From Candidatus Eisenbergiella stercoravium (GTDB taxonomy: Bacteria; Bacillota; Clostridia; Lachnospirales; Lachnospiraceae): a stretch of 64,000 nt of DNA. Under the pieces are notes generated by a model that was not told the origin of the DNA, searched no databases, and worked only from the letters and a program-made list of their open reading frames with translations. The translations under genes were made by a program, and so were the position numbers. Where the stretch lies: the NCBI GenBank assembly GCA_019113175.1, contig DXHY01000046.1, positions 1 through 64,000 of the forward strand. Reading direction: 5' to 3'. Below are positions 1 through 8,413 of the stretch, in pieces; positions within the stretch are counted from its first letter, which is position 1; every line of letters starts with the position of its first letter.

Positions 1-71
1 TTACTATTCATTTCAGATACCTCTTGTATTTTTAGATTTTACCAACTCGCCAGGTCAGTAATAATCTAAAT

Positions 72-1181
72 TTACTTGAGGTATTTTCTTTGGTCAACTC
101 CCTGATTTAAAGTATACAGGAAGCTTTCATAAGGAAGAAACCATGCCTTCTCATGAATGGCAGTATAATCCTGCGGCTGGTGGAACGTCTTCATAATGCG
201 AAGCAAGTCCTCCTGAGCATTTGCACCAGACCTGTTATTCGTCAGAAAAGAATAACGCTGGGTGTATTTTCCGTTGGCATGGGCCAGCAATAGCGATGCC
301 AGAGCATCCTGATTGTATATGTGCAAATTGTCTGCAAGCGGCTGCTGGTATTTATCATAAACCGCTTCGATGTAAACAGCCGTTGCACCTGAATCAAATG
401 CAGACAGAATATCACTCACAATTTCCATAACTAAGTCATTCTGCCTATCATCCTGCTTAGGGAATACTCTATCATCGCGCTTAGTTCCGACCATACTCAT
501 GATTTCATCAATGAGATCATCTGTTTCTGCTGGGGCACAACCATATTTTTCCGCATAAAATCGCTTAAACCGCCCACGAAAAATTGGCCGCCCCGTCTGG
601 TAGCCATCCTCGCCAAAATGCTCTGAAAGAACCTCCGCATAGCGGATTCGAGTCTCCTCAGGAAGGCTTTGCGGCTTTATAACCGGCTCAACGGCTTTTA
701 ATTCTGGAAGTTTCTCTTCTAGCCGGGTATGGGCTATTATTGTCCCTGTACTGGAACGGTAAGCAACGAGCTTGGATACAGCTGCACGGAAACGGTTATG
801 CTGCTGGGCGTTTAAATCCCGGAAAGCCGAGATCTTCAAAAGGTTTTCCAAAATCTGTTGCAGCTTATTGGCATCTTCGATCAGGAACAGATCTGTATCG
901 CAAATGCCATATTCATTGGCAGCCTTGCCAGACTGTCCGATAGCAGAAACATAGCTACGGATGGTGCCTGTTGCAGAACCGGTCTGTCGCATCCAGCTTA
1001 TAAATTGTTCCTTACTGCTTTCGGCATCCGAGCTATCGGTGCAGTCGTCTACTCTTGGCATCAAAATTGTTCGAGGCGCTGTGGTGCCTAGCCTCTGGTA
1101 ATACACTTCCAGATTTTCATAATCCACATTACAAAGGTCAAGTAGTTTTCTATAAATGAGCAAATTTAAAAAACTGCACAA
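72..1181 (-). pseudogene. 5'-truncated gene of unknown function, cut by IS4-family element
   Basis: An open frame of 369 codons ends at a stop at 72-74. I do not recognise its product. It is soluble, with no signal peptide or membrane segment. Around residues 60-95 a stretch resembling the SAM-like N-terminal domain of tyrosine recombinases (WMRQTGSATGTIRSYVSAI) can be read, but no recombinase catalytic domain follows. The first 12 codons are read from inside the left terminal repeat of the adjacent insertion sequence, so the native start is lost and authentic sequence begins near base 1146. No 5' part is visible on the other side of the element, which suggests a deletion accompanied or followed insertion. 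Seen: truncation. Inferred: inactive remnant. Confidence 0.55.
1147..1168. repeat. IS left terminal inverted repeat
   Basis: 22 bp beginning TTTTCTATAAATGAGC, exactly complementary to 2478-2499. The match stops abruptly at both ends of the element, which defines its boundary. Confidence 0.85.
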
Positions 1182-1186
1182 TGCGC

Positions 1187-2272
1187 CTATGCTACTAAAG
1201 CCATGACTTCCTCAAAAAGGACGTGTCTTTCCCCGCACTGATAAATGAAACGGAGCCGTTCTTCCTGAATATGGCTATAAATATAAGTATAGCCATCCTC
1301 AAAGGACATGGTCCTGCCGCATCCAGTACAGGCAATCAGATGAGCCAGCGACATCAGCAGCCAATACCTCTGGATCCCTTTCGAGGAACGAACCTGGTAT
1401 CTGTCAAATGCCAGTTTATCCTTGGCCTGCCGGAAGAACACCTCTATTGGCCACCGTTCCATATATTTGTCCAGAATTTCGCGGGTACTCAAAGATACAT
1501 CCGTGCTAATGAAAGCCCGCAGGGCTTTGGGAACATGGAATGCGTCTTTGGGGTAGCTGATCAGCACCACTGCATTATCAATGCCGTTGAGGCTTCCTTC
1601 ATAGCGATAGACATAATACTCCCGGCTGCCAACTGTCACGAGGCTGGCATTGGAATCTGTTTTTCGTATATGAAGGGCAAACTCACTAATCTTCTGCTTT
1701 ATGCCGCAGGGGTACACGATCCGGTTCGTCTTCAGCGCACCAATGGTATAGAAGCCCTTTTTGATAAAGGCATCCATGATGCTGCCGCATGTATACCAGC
1801 TGTCGCAAAGGAAATAAGAAGCCACTGGCGGTACGGGCAGTTCATTGGCAAGCTCCTGCACAATCTTTACCTTTGATTTGGACTTGTCATACATGATGAT
1901 GGCATAGTTGAGGACAATGCCATTGCAGGAAAGCATGACGGCAACGGCCTGATGCCCATAGTCCTGTTTCCCTTTAAGGTGGGATTGGTGGAAATACGCA
2001 TCTTCAATCGGATGCAGAGCCCGTGACGAAGGCCTGGTTTTGGAAGAGATGGTATCATCCACAATACAGAACACGGGTTTTCCGGTTCGCTGGGCTTCTT
2101 TATAGATGAACTGGATGACAGTGCTTTTAAGTATGCCTTCCAGTCCGTCATCGTTCCATTTTCCTTTATTGAGAAAATGGGCGACTGTGGTACGATGGCA
2201 GGGGCTGTATCTTTCAAAATCAATGGTTTTCCCATGATATCCAAGAGAAAAGACGGATATCAGTATGGCCAT
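1187..2272 (-). CDS. IS4-family DDE transposase
   Basis: Transposase of 361 codons that cuts and inserts its own element. Visible catalytic signatures are the first Asp region (CIVDDTISSKT, about residue 70), the second Asp (FLCDSWY, about residue 155) and the YREK signature Y-x2-R-x3-E-x6-K (YMERWPIEVFFRQAK, about residue 270), which contains the catalytic Glu of IS4 transposases. The frame stays open upstream to about 2377 and reads plausible family-like residues (LFPQTTIKHIMAIL), but I find no ATG, GTG or TTG there. Either the ATG at 2272 is used or the N-terminus is degraded. The gene fills nearly the whole element. Confidence 0.85.
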   Translation of the reverse strand: MAILISVFSLGYHGKTIDFERYSPCHRTTVAHFLNKGKWNDDGLEGILKSTVIQFIYKEAQRTGKPVFCIVDDTISSKTRPSSRALHPIEDAYFHQSHLKGKQDYGHQAVAVMLSCNGIVLNYAIIMYDKSKSKVKIVQELANELPVPPVASYFLCDSWYTCGSIMDAFIKKGFYTIGALKTNRIVYPCGIKQKISEFALHIRKTDSNASLVTVGSREYYVYRYEGSLNGIDNAVVLISYPKDAFHVPKALRAFISTDVSLSTREILDKYMERWPIEVFFRQAKDKLAFDRYQVRSSKGIQRYWLLMSLAHLIACTGCGRTMSFEDGYTYIYSHIQEERLRFIYQCGERHVLFEEVMALVA

Positions 2273-2477
2273 GATATGTTTGATCGTTGTCTGTGGAAAG
2301 AGGCGGCATAAACTTAATTTTTTAAAGCAGTTGTAAAGCAGGTCTGAATGGTATATACTGTTTTCTATAAGACATCATCCTTTGCAGGTTATTGTTTTCT
2401 GGACAAAAACAGTATACACCCCAAAAGGCGTGATGTCTTTAATTTTGAGCACTTTAAAGTAACTTTGGTGAAATTTC

Positions 2478-2499
2478 AAATTTGCTCATTTATAGAAAA
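2478..2499. repeat. IS right terminal inverted repeat
   Basis: Perfect reverse complement of 1147-1168. The 324-base stretch between the transposase start and the next gene otherwise holds only IS non-coding sequence and the promoter at 2515-2543. Confidence 0.85.
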
Positions 2500-2514
2500 G
2501 AAGCAAGATATGGA

Positions 2515-2543
2515 TTGTTTAACCTGCCCAATACAGCTATACT
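2515..2543 (+). promoter_or_regulatory. sigma-A-type promoter of the GH112 operon
   Basis: TTGTTT, a 17-bp spacer, then TATACT, located 54 bp before the binding-protein start codon and 15 bp after the right end of the insertion sequence. Only the sequence to its right is native, so any upstream operator may have been displaced by the element. Confidence 0.5.
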
Positions 2544-2596
2544 GAGCTTATCAGAAATGGTTACCATCCATGGTACATAGAGAAGGAGGAAAAAAT

Positions 2597-3970
2597 ATGA
2601 AGAAGAAAATTGTCAGCATCCTGTTGACGGCTGTCATGACGGCAGCAATGGTTGCCGGCTGCGGCAGCTCTTCCGGTACGGACACGACAGCCTCTGAGGC
2701 TCCTGCGGCAAGCACGGAAGCGGCGGCAGAGACTACCGCCGGGACGACGGAGGAAGCCGCTGCGGAAACCACTGCGGAGACGAGTGCGGAGACCACAGGC
2801 GATACGGCTGCTGCAGATTACAGTGGTGTGGAGCTTACATACTGGTCCATGTGGAACAACACCGAGCCTCAGGGACAGGTGCTTCAGGAAGCGGCGGATG
2901 CTTTTTCCGAGCAGACCGGAGCCACCATCAATATCGAGTGGAAGGGCCGTGATATCAAGACCATCGTGATGGCTGCACTGGAATCCGGCGAGAAGATCGA
3001 TCTGTTTGAAGATTCCGATTCCAACATGGCTACGGTTTACAAGGATTATCTGTATGATCTGACCGATATGGCAGCAGCTGCAGATTATGAGAGCCACAGC
3101 TTCAAGTGCCTGACCGATTATCTGGTAAATAAAGCAGGTTTCCTGTGTGCAATTCCGGAACAGCCTCAGGTAGGCGGTGTGTTCTACAATAAGGATATCT
3201 TTGAGGCATGCGGTATCGAAGTTCCCACCACATGGGACGAGTACCTTGCAGCCTGCCAGACCATGGTGGACAATGGCTATCAGCCTCTGGCTCTGGACAG
3301 CACCTATGCGGATTTCCTGTTCTGCTATCACCTTGACAGAGTGATCGGAACCGAAGCCATCTCCGATCTGGCTGTGAACGGCGGCTGGGCCGAGAACGAG
3401 GGCGTGATTCAGGCAGCTCAGCAGCAGATCGATTTCATTAATGCCGGATATCTTGCAGACGGCGCGCCGGATGAGTATCCTGCCAGCCAGAACAAGATCG
3501 GTCTGACCGGTGAGGTTGCAATGGTTGTCTGCGCAAACTATGTTGCTTCTGAGGTAAATAACAATACCGGAACCGAGATCAACTGGGGAATGTTCAACTA
3601 TCCTGAAGTAGAAGGCGGCGCGGATCCTTCCAACGCTTATGCGGGTTCCAATGCGATTGGTATCACCTCCTATACGGAAAATGCACAGGCAGCATTCGAC
3701 TTTGCGATGTTCCTGGTGACCGGCGAATACGATCAGAAGATGGCGGATACCGCTTCTCAGATCCCTGCTGATCCGAACAACACCGCTCCTGCAATGCTGG
3801 ACGGCACCATTGAGACCCTGCAGGCAACTGAGAATCCTCTGACCTGGAACATGGGACTGAACGACAACGCTGATCTGAAGACCAGCCTCAAGGACGTCAT
3901 CATCGGCCTGTATGAAGGCAGATATGCAACCGGTGAAGAGTTTGCCGCTGCGATGGATGCTTTATACTAA
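2597..3970 (+). CDS. Sugar ABC transporter substrate-binding lipoprotein (family 1)
   Basis: Extracellular binding protein of 457 residues that delivers an oligosaccharide to the two permeases downstream. It has a Lys-rich lipoprotein signal peptide with lipobox VAGC (Cys22), then a Thr/Ala/Glu-rich tether to about residue 70, then a type-1 solute-binding fold (VELTYWSMWNN onward). The start is ATG 2597, behind AAGGAGG at 2583-2589. A longer in-frame start at 2570 has no ribosome site. It is first in an operon whose last gene is a GH112 phosphorylase, so the ligand is inferred to be lacto-N-biose, galacto-N-biose or galactosyl-rhamnose. A hairpin follows the stop codon. Confidence 0.9.
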   Translation: MKKKIVSILLTAVMTAAMVAGCGSSSGTDTTASEAPAASTEAAAETTAGTTEEAAAETTAETSAETTGDTAAADYSGVELTYWSMWNNTEPQGQVLQEAADAFSEQTGATINIEWKGRDIKTIVMAALESGEKIDLFEDSDSNMATVYKDYLYDLTDMAAAADYESHSFKCLTDYLVNKAGFLCAIPEQPQVGGVFYNKDIFEACGIEVPTTWDEYLAACQTMVDNGYQPLALDSTYADFLFCYHLDRVIGTEAISDLAVNGGWAENEGVIQAAQQQIDFINAGYLADGAPDEYPASQNKIGLTGEVAMVVCANYVASEVNNNTGTEINWGMFNYPEVEGGADPSNAYAGSNAIGITSYTENAQAAFDFAMFLVTGEYDQKMADTASQIPADPNNTAPAMLDGTIETLQATENPLTWNMGLNDNADLKTSLKDVIIGLYEGRYATGEEFAAAMDALY

Positions 3971-3988
3971 GACTGTCGAATGAAGTGA

Positions 3989-4021
3989 AGAGGCGGCACT
4001 AAAACAGTGCCGTCTCTTTTT
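3989..4021 (+). terminator. Intrinsic terminator or attenuator between binding protein and permeases
   Basis: 12-bp stem (one G-U pair) with a 5-base loop, 3989-4000 pairing with 4006-4017, followed by T5. Because the permeases lie just downstream in the same orientation, partial read-through would give more binding protein than permease. Confidence 0.7.
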
Positions 4022-4041
4022 ATCGAAAGAGGTGACACGAT

Positions 4042-4935
4042 ATGAAAAAAAATAAAGCTATGATTGCGGGCTTTGTACTGCCCTGTACGCTGTCCCTGCT
4101 CATCATGTATCTGTATCCTGTCATAAGAACAATCGTTATGAGCTTTTTCGCCATTGACAGTGTCACGGCGAGCGTGTCGGAATGGAGCTTCAACGGGCTG
4201 GGAAATTATGCGCGGATATTTGGAAGCGCCACCTACCTGACCTCCCTTTCCAACATGCTGAAGATCTGGTTTGTCGGCGGAATCCTGACTTTGACCATCG
4301 CTCTTCTGTTTGCGGTAATTCTGACGAGTGGAATCCGTTTCAAAAAGTTTTTCCGCGCGGCAATCTATCTTCCGAACGTGATCAGCGCCGTTGCGCTGGC
4401 GACCATGTGGATTCAGTATGTGTATAATCAGGACTACGGTCTCCTGAACGCCATGCTGGAGATGGTCGGACTGGACGGCGTGAGATGGCTGGGAACGGAT
4501 ATGAAGTTCTGGGCGATGCTGTTTGCCTTCGTATTCGGCGCGGTTGGCTATTATATGCTCATTTTCATCAGCGGAATTGAGAGAATCCCTCAGGATCTGT
4601 ATGAGGCGGCCACCATCGACGGCGCCAACAAGATCCAGCAGTTCTTTAAGATTACGCTTCCTCTGCTGAAGGGAATTATTAAGACAAACCTCACTTTCTG
4701 GAGTGTCAACACCATCACCTTCTTTCTCTGGTCGAAGATGTTTTCTCCGGTGTCTTCGGAAGCTTCCACGATTGTTCCGGTGGTATATCTGTACGATACG
4801 GTATTCGGATCGACGGGTAATTCCGAAAGAGATGCCGGCGCGGGCGCTGCAGTCGGCGTGGTTCTGGCAATCTTTGTCGGCGTGGTTTACTTCATTACCA
4901 ATAAGCTTCTGAAGGACGACGATCTGGAATTCTAA
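4042..4935 (+). CDS. Sugar ABC transporter permease, MalF-like
   Basis: Inner-membrane permease of 297 residues with six predicted transmembrane segments and the cytoplasmic EAA loop that docks the ATPase (YEAATIDGANKIQQFFKITL, about residue 190). The starting ATG sits 7 bases after AGAGGTGA. It pairs with the next gene as the two membrane subunits. No ATPase gene is present, as is usual for Firmicutes sugar systems that share one MsmK-type ATPase (established knowledge). Confidence 0.9.
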   Translation: MKKNKAMIAGFVLPCTLSLLIMYLYPVIRTIVMSFFAIDSVTASVSEWSFNGLGNYARIFGSATYLTSLSNMLKIWFVGGILTLTIALLFAVILTSGIRFKKFFRAAIYLPNVISAVALATMWIQYVYNQDYGLLNAMLEMVGLDGVRWLGTDMKFWAMLFAFVFGAVGYYMLIFISGIERIPQDLYEAATIDGANKIQQFFKITLPLLKGIIKTNLTFWSVNTITFFLWSKMFSPVSSEASTIVPVVYLYDTVFGSTGNSERDAGAGAAVGVVLAIFVGVVYFITNKLLKDDDLEF

Positions 4936-4999
4936 GGCCTGGGGGAGAGGATATACGCGGATGTAAATGCCGCCTCAGGCGGCGGATTGAGAGGGAATC

Positions 5000-5878
5000 A
5001 TGAGCAAAAAAAAGAAAGAGAAGATTGTTTATAAGGAAAAGGTGAACTGGAGAAAGGAGCTGTCGCTGCTTCCCGGTTATCTGATCGTCACGATCTGGGT
5101 TCTGTTCACCGCAGTGTTTCTGCTCTGGATTCTGGGTGCAAGCCTGTCTACCTCCAGAGAGATATTTTCCGGTTCGGTGTTTAAATTTGAAACCGGGCTC
5201 CATTTTGAAAACTATGTGTCAGCCTGGCAGACGCAGAATGTGTCGGTGTTCTTTGGAAACTCCCTGCTTTACGCAGTGGTTTCCTGTACCGTCGTCATTC
5301 TGATCTCGGCGCCTGCGGCCTATGTGCTTTCCAGATTCGGATTTAAGGGAAGCAAACAGATCCGGGGCAGCCTGATCCTGGCAATGAGTATTCCTGAGGT
5401 TATGATCATCCTCCCGATTTTCTCCCTGACGACGCAGTGGGGAATTAAGGGAAAGCTGCTTCTGATCCTCCTGTACATTTTTCTGAGGGTGCCGTTTACC
5501 ACAACCTATCTGCTGAACTTCTTCGCCACGCTGTCCAAAACCTATGAAGAGGCTGCGGCGATTGACGGCTGCCCGCCCGGAAAAACCTTCTGGCTGATCA
5601 TGCTGCCGCTGGTGCAGCCGGCCATCATTACGGTGACGATTTTCAACTTCCTGAGCGTATGGAATGAGTTCTTCATGGCCTTGATCTTTGCCAGCTCTTC
5701 GGAGATGACTCCGGTTGGCGTGGGACTTCTGCAGATCGTCAACTCGATGAAATATACAGGAAACTACGGCGGTCTGTTCGCGGCGGTTGTCATTGTATTC
5801 CTGCCGACCTTCCTGCTGTATATCTTCCTTTCCGAGAAGATCATTGCGGGTGTTACCGGCGGCGGTATCAAAGGCTGA
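5000..5878 (+). CDS. Sugar ABC transporter permease, MalG-like
   Basis: Second membrane subunit, 292 residues, with six predicted transmembrane segments after a Lys-rich N-terminus and an EAA loop (YEEAAAIDGCPPGKTFWLIM, about residue 180). The ATG follows GAGAGGGA. It lies 64 bp after the first permease and 162 bp before the phosphorylase gene, which fits an operon of transport and intracellular phosphorolysis. Confidence 0.9.
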   Translation: MSKKKKEKIVYKEKVNWRKELSLLPGYLIVTIWVLFTAVFLLWILGASLSTSREIFSGSVFKFETGLHFENYVSAWQTQNVSVFFGNSLLYAVVSCTVVILISAPAAYVLSRFGFKGSKQIRGSLILAMSIPEVMIILPIFSLTTQWGIKGKLLLILLYIFLRVPFTTTYLLNFFATLSKTYEEAAAIDGCPPGKTFWLIMLPLVQPAIITVTIFNFLSVWNEFFMALIFASSSEMTPVGVGLLQIVNSMKYTGNYGGLFAAVVIVFLPTFLLYIFLSEKIIAGVTGGGIKG

Positions 5879-6040
5879 TGGAAAAAAGATTTTTGGCCGG
5901 CGCTATTTGAACCAGTCAGATGGAGGATGGCGCCGGCCGGAGGAGGGGATGCCGGCAGAAGCCGGCTGCTGCATGTTGAAAGGACTGCCGTCTGAGGGCG
6001 GCAGCGTGAATTCGAGGTTCGCGCAGAAGGAGGTAAACGA
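5879..6040 (+). other. Hairpin-rich intergenic leader before GH112 gene
   Basis: The 162-bp gap contains a GC-rich 9-bp stem (5895-5903 with 5930-5938) and two further short hairpins (GCCGGC/GCCGGC and GCCG/CGGC types) before the AAGGAGG of the phosphorylase. There is no T tract, so these are more likely RNA-stability or processing elements than a terminator. Confidence 0.4.
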
Positions 6041-8197
6041 ATGAATCAGAACAAGGGAAGAGTGACCATTCCCACAGATGTGGACGTCATTCAGGAGACG
6101 CTGGAGCTGGCAGACCGCTGGGGAGCGGACGCTGTGCGTGACTGTGACGGAACGGATTTCCCGGTTGAGCTGAAGGACGCGGGAATGAAGGTGTATTCCA
6201 CCTACTATACCACCAGAAAGGACAATGCCTGGGCGAAGGCAAATCCGGATGAGATTCAGCAGATGTATGTGATGACACCTTTTTATACGGCCTCTGAGGA
6301 GCAGCTTCGCATCCCGCTCATGAAGGGCCTGTATCCGGACATGCTCACGCCCAATAACCGGGATGACATCAAACGGTGGTGGGAGGTCATTGACCGTTCC
6401 ACGGGAGAGGTGGTACCCACGTCCGACTGGGATTATGAGGAAGCGGCGGGCGAAGTGGTTTTAAAAAGCGTACCCTTCCATGATTATACGGTGAGCTTCC
6501 TCGCCTATATCATGTGGGATCCTGTACATATGTACAATGCGGTGGTGAACGACTGGAAGGATGTGGAGCATCAGATTACTTTCGACGTGCGCCAGCCCAA
6601 GACCCATGCCTATACCATGAAGCGCCTGCGGAAATTCATCGAGGATCATCCTTATGTGAATGTACTGCGCTTCACCACCTTCTTCCATCAGTTTACACTG
6701 ATATTTGACGAGCTTGCCCGGGAAAAATACGTGGAGTGGTACGGATATTCCGCATCAGTAAGCCCTTATATCCTGGAGCAGTTTGAAAAGGAAGTGGGCT
6801 ATCCGTTCCGTGCGGAATATATCATTGATCAGGGCTATTATAATAACCAGTACCGGATTCCTACGAAGGAGTTCAGGGATTTCCAGGCGTTCCAGCGCAG
6901 GGAAGTGGCGAAGATCGCAAAGGAAATGGTGGATATCTGCCATGAATGCGGCAAGGAAGCCATGATGTTCCTGGGCGATCACTGGATCGGCACTGAGCCT
7001 TTTATGGATGAATTCAAGACCATCGGCCTGGACGCGGTGGTGGGAAGCGTAGGAAACGGCGCTACCCTGCGTCTGATCAGCGATATCGAAGGCGTGAAGT
7101 ATACGGAAGGGAGACTTCTTCCCTATTTCTTCCCGGATACCTTCCATGAGGGCGGGGATCCCGTGAAGGAAGCGAAGGTCAACTGGGTGACGGCAAGACG
7201 CGCCATCCTGCGAAAGCCCGTTGACCGCATTGGATACGGCGGTTATCTGAAGCTGGCCGTGCAGTTCCCGGAATTCGTGGATTACGTGGAATCCGTCTGC
7301 GCGGAGTTCCGTGAGCTGTATGAAAATGTGAAGGGCACCACCCCTTACTGCGTGAAGCGGGTTGCGGTATTGAACTGCTGGGGCAAAATGCGTGCCTGGG
7401 GCAACCACATGGTGCATCACGCCCTGTACTATAAGCAGAATTATTCCTACTTCGGCGTGATTGAAGCGCTGTCCGGCGCTCCCTTTGACGTGAAGTTCAT
7501 CAGTTTTGACGATATTCTGGAGAATCCGGATATCCTGAAGGAGATCGACGTGATCATCAACGTGGGCGATGCGGACACGGCACAGACCGGCGGCGAATGG
7601 TGGTGCAATCCGGTGATCTCTTCCGCCATCAAGGAATTTGTCTATAACGGCGGCGGCATCATCGGCGTTGGAGAGCCCAGCGGCCATCAGGCCAACGGCC
7701 ATTTCATCCAGCTGGCCAACGTGTTCGGCGTGGAGGAGGAAAAGGACTTCACCATCGGCTACGACAAATACAACTGGGAAAATCACAGCCACTTCATCAC
7801 CGAGGATGTGAAGGATAAAATCGATTTCGGCGAGACCCGCAAGTACATGTATGCGCTGGAGGGAACGGAAGTGCTGGTGAGTGAGGATCAGGAGCTGCGC
7901 CTTTCCGTCAATGAATTCGGCAAGGGCCGTGCGGTTTACATGATCGGCCTTCCTTACAGCTTTGAGAACAGCAGACTGCTGTATCGTGCGATCCTGTGGA
8001 GCTCCGGAGACGAAGCGAACATCAACAAGTGGTTCTCCACCAACTACAATGTGGAAGTGCATGCCTACATTAAGAACGGCAAATACTGCGTGGTGAACAA
8101 CACCTACGAGCCGCAGCACACCACCGTGTACCGGGGAGACGGAAGCAGCTTCGAGCTGGATCTGGATGCGAACCAGATTATCTGGTATGAGATCTGA
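6041..8197 (+). CDS. lnpA: GH112 phosphorylase (1,3-beta-galactosyl-N-acetylhexosamine or galactosyl-rhamnose type)
   Basis: Cytosolic GH112 enzyme of 718 residues, the normal family length. It splits a beta-galactoside with phosphate into galactose 1-phosphate and the second sugar. The family N-terminus (VTIPTDVDVIQETLELADRW, then WGADAVRDCDGTD) is intact, and the Asp in GDHWIGTEP falls at residue 313, the number I recall for the catalytic acid of the Bifidobacterium enzyme. The remaining regions are the TIM-barrel core, a glutamine-amidotransferase-like middle domain (DVIINVGDADTAQTGG, about 505) and a beta-rich C-terminus. ATG follows AAGGAGG. The operon partners are a sugar importer. The family also includes beta-1,4-galactosyl-L-rhamnose phosphorylases, so lacto-N-biose specificity is not proven. 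There is no signal peptide. Confidence 0.9.
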   Translation: MNQNKGRVTIPTDVDVIQETLELADRWGADAVRDCDGTDFPVELKDAGMKVYSTYYTTRKDNAWAKANPDEIQQMYVMTPFYTASEEQLRIPLMKGLYPDMLTPNNRDDIKRWWEVIDRSTGEVVPTSDWDYEEAAGEVVLKSVPFHDYTVSFLAYIMWDPVHMYNAVVNDWKDVEHQITFDVRQPKTHAYTMKRLRKFIEDHPYVNVLRFTTFFHQFTLIFDELAREKYVEWYGYSASVSPYILEQFEKEVGYPFRAEYIIDQGYYNNQYRIPTKEFRDFQAFQRREVAKIAKEMVDICHECGKEAMMFLGDHWIGTEPFMDEFKTIGLDAVVGSVGNGATLRLISDIEGVKYTEGRLLPYFFPDTFHEGGDPVKEAKVNWVTARRAILRKPVDRIGYGGYLKLAVQFPEFVDYVESVCAEFRELYENVKGTTPYCVKRVAVLNCWGKMRAWGNHMVHHALYYKQNYSYFGVIEALSGAPFDVKFISFDDILENPDILKEIDVIINVGDADTAQTGGEWWCNPVISSAIKEFVYNGGGIIGVGEPSGHQANGHFIQLANVFGVEEEKDFTIGYDKYNWENHSHFITEDVKDKIDFGETRKYMYALEGTEVLVSEDQELRLSVNEFGKGRAVYMIGLPYSFENSRLLYRAILWSSGDEANINKWFSTNYNVEVHAYIKNGKYCVVNNTYEPQHTTVYRGDGSSFELDLDANQIIWYEI

Positions 8198-8200
8198 AGA

Positions 8201-8252
8201 TCCGGTATATCTGGAAACCGGGTGTATCGGAAAAGCCGGTGTATCTGAAAAA
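8201..8252 (+). repeat. Three imperfect 17-18 bp direct repeats
   Basis: Copies at 8201-8217, 8218-8235 and 8236-8252 share CCGG-T-TATC-G-AAA with small differences. They lie directly after the GH112 stop codon. Function unknown. Confidence 0.4.
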
Positions 8253-8296
8253 CCAGACAGTTTGAAGGGTATCCGGCCATATAAATTGTAAGAAAG

Positions 8297-8348
8297 TCCC
8301 GAGAGGTTCCTGTTATGTCTTAATGAAAAGGAACCGCTCGGGATTTTT
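8297..8348 (+). terminator. Rho-independent terminator of the GH112 operon
   Basis: 14-bp stem with one mismatch (8297-8310 with 8330-8343) followed by T5. It sits between the convergent GH112 and FAD oxidoreductase genes. Confidence 0.85.
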
Positions 8349-8413
8349 CCGATCTCCGGTTTGAAAAAATTTGCGGCTTCGGGAAGGCTTTTCAGGATTT
8401 CCCGGACGCGTTT

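Larger units (their letters stand above)
1147..2499 (-). mobile_element. IS4-family insertion sequence, complete ends
   Basis: The 1353-bp element is bounded by perfect 22-bp inverted repeats (1147-1168 and 2478-2499) and carries one DDE transposase on the minus strand. The YREK signature in the transposase places it in the IS4 family. The bases immediately outside the two repeats (..CAAGTAG and GAAGCAAG..) do not form a target-site duplication, so the element probably took part in a rearrangement after insertion. It separates a truncated gene on the left from the promoter of a sugar ABC operon on the right. Confidence 0.85.

Noticed and set aside
1140-2510. Target-site duplication of the IS element
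   Set aside because: Flanks ..GTCAAGTAG and GAAGCAAGAT.. do not match at any length beyond chance.
6755-8119. Long open frame (454 codons) on the minus strand opposite GH112
   Set aside because: Mirror frame of a strongly conserved enzyme; His/Val-rich composition, no ribosome site and no recognisable domain.
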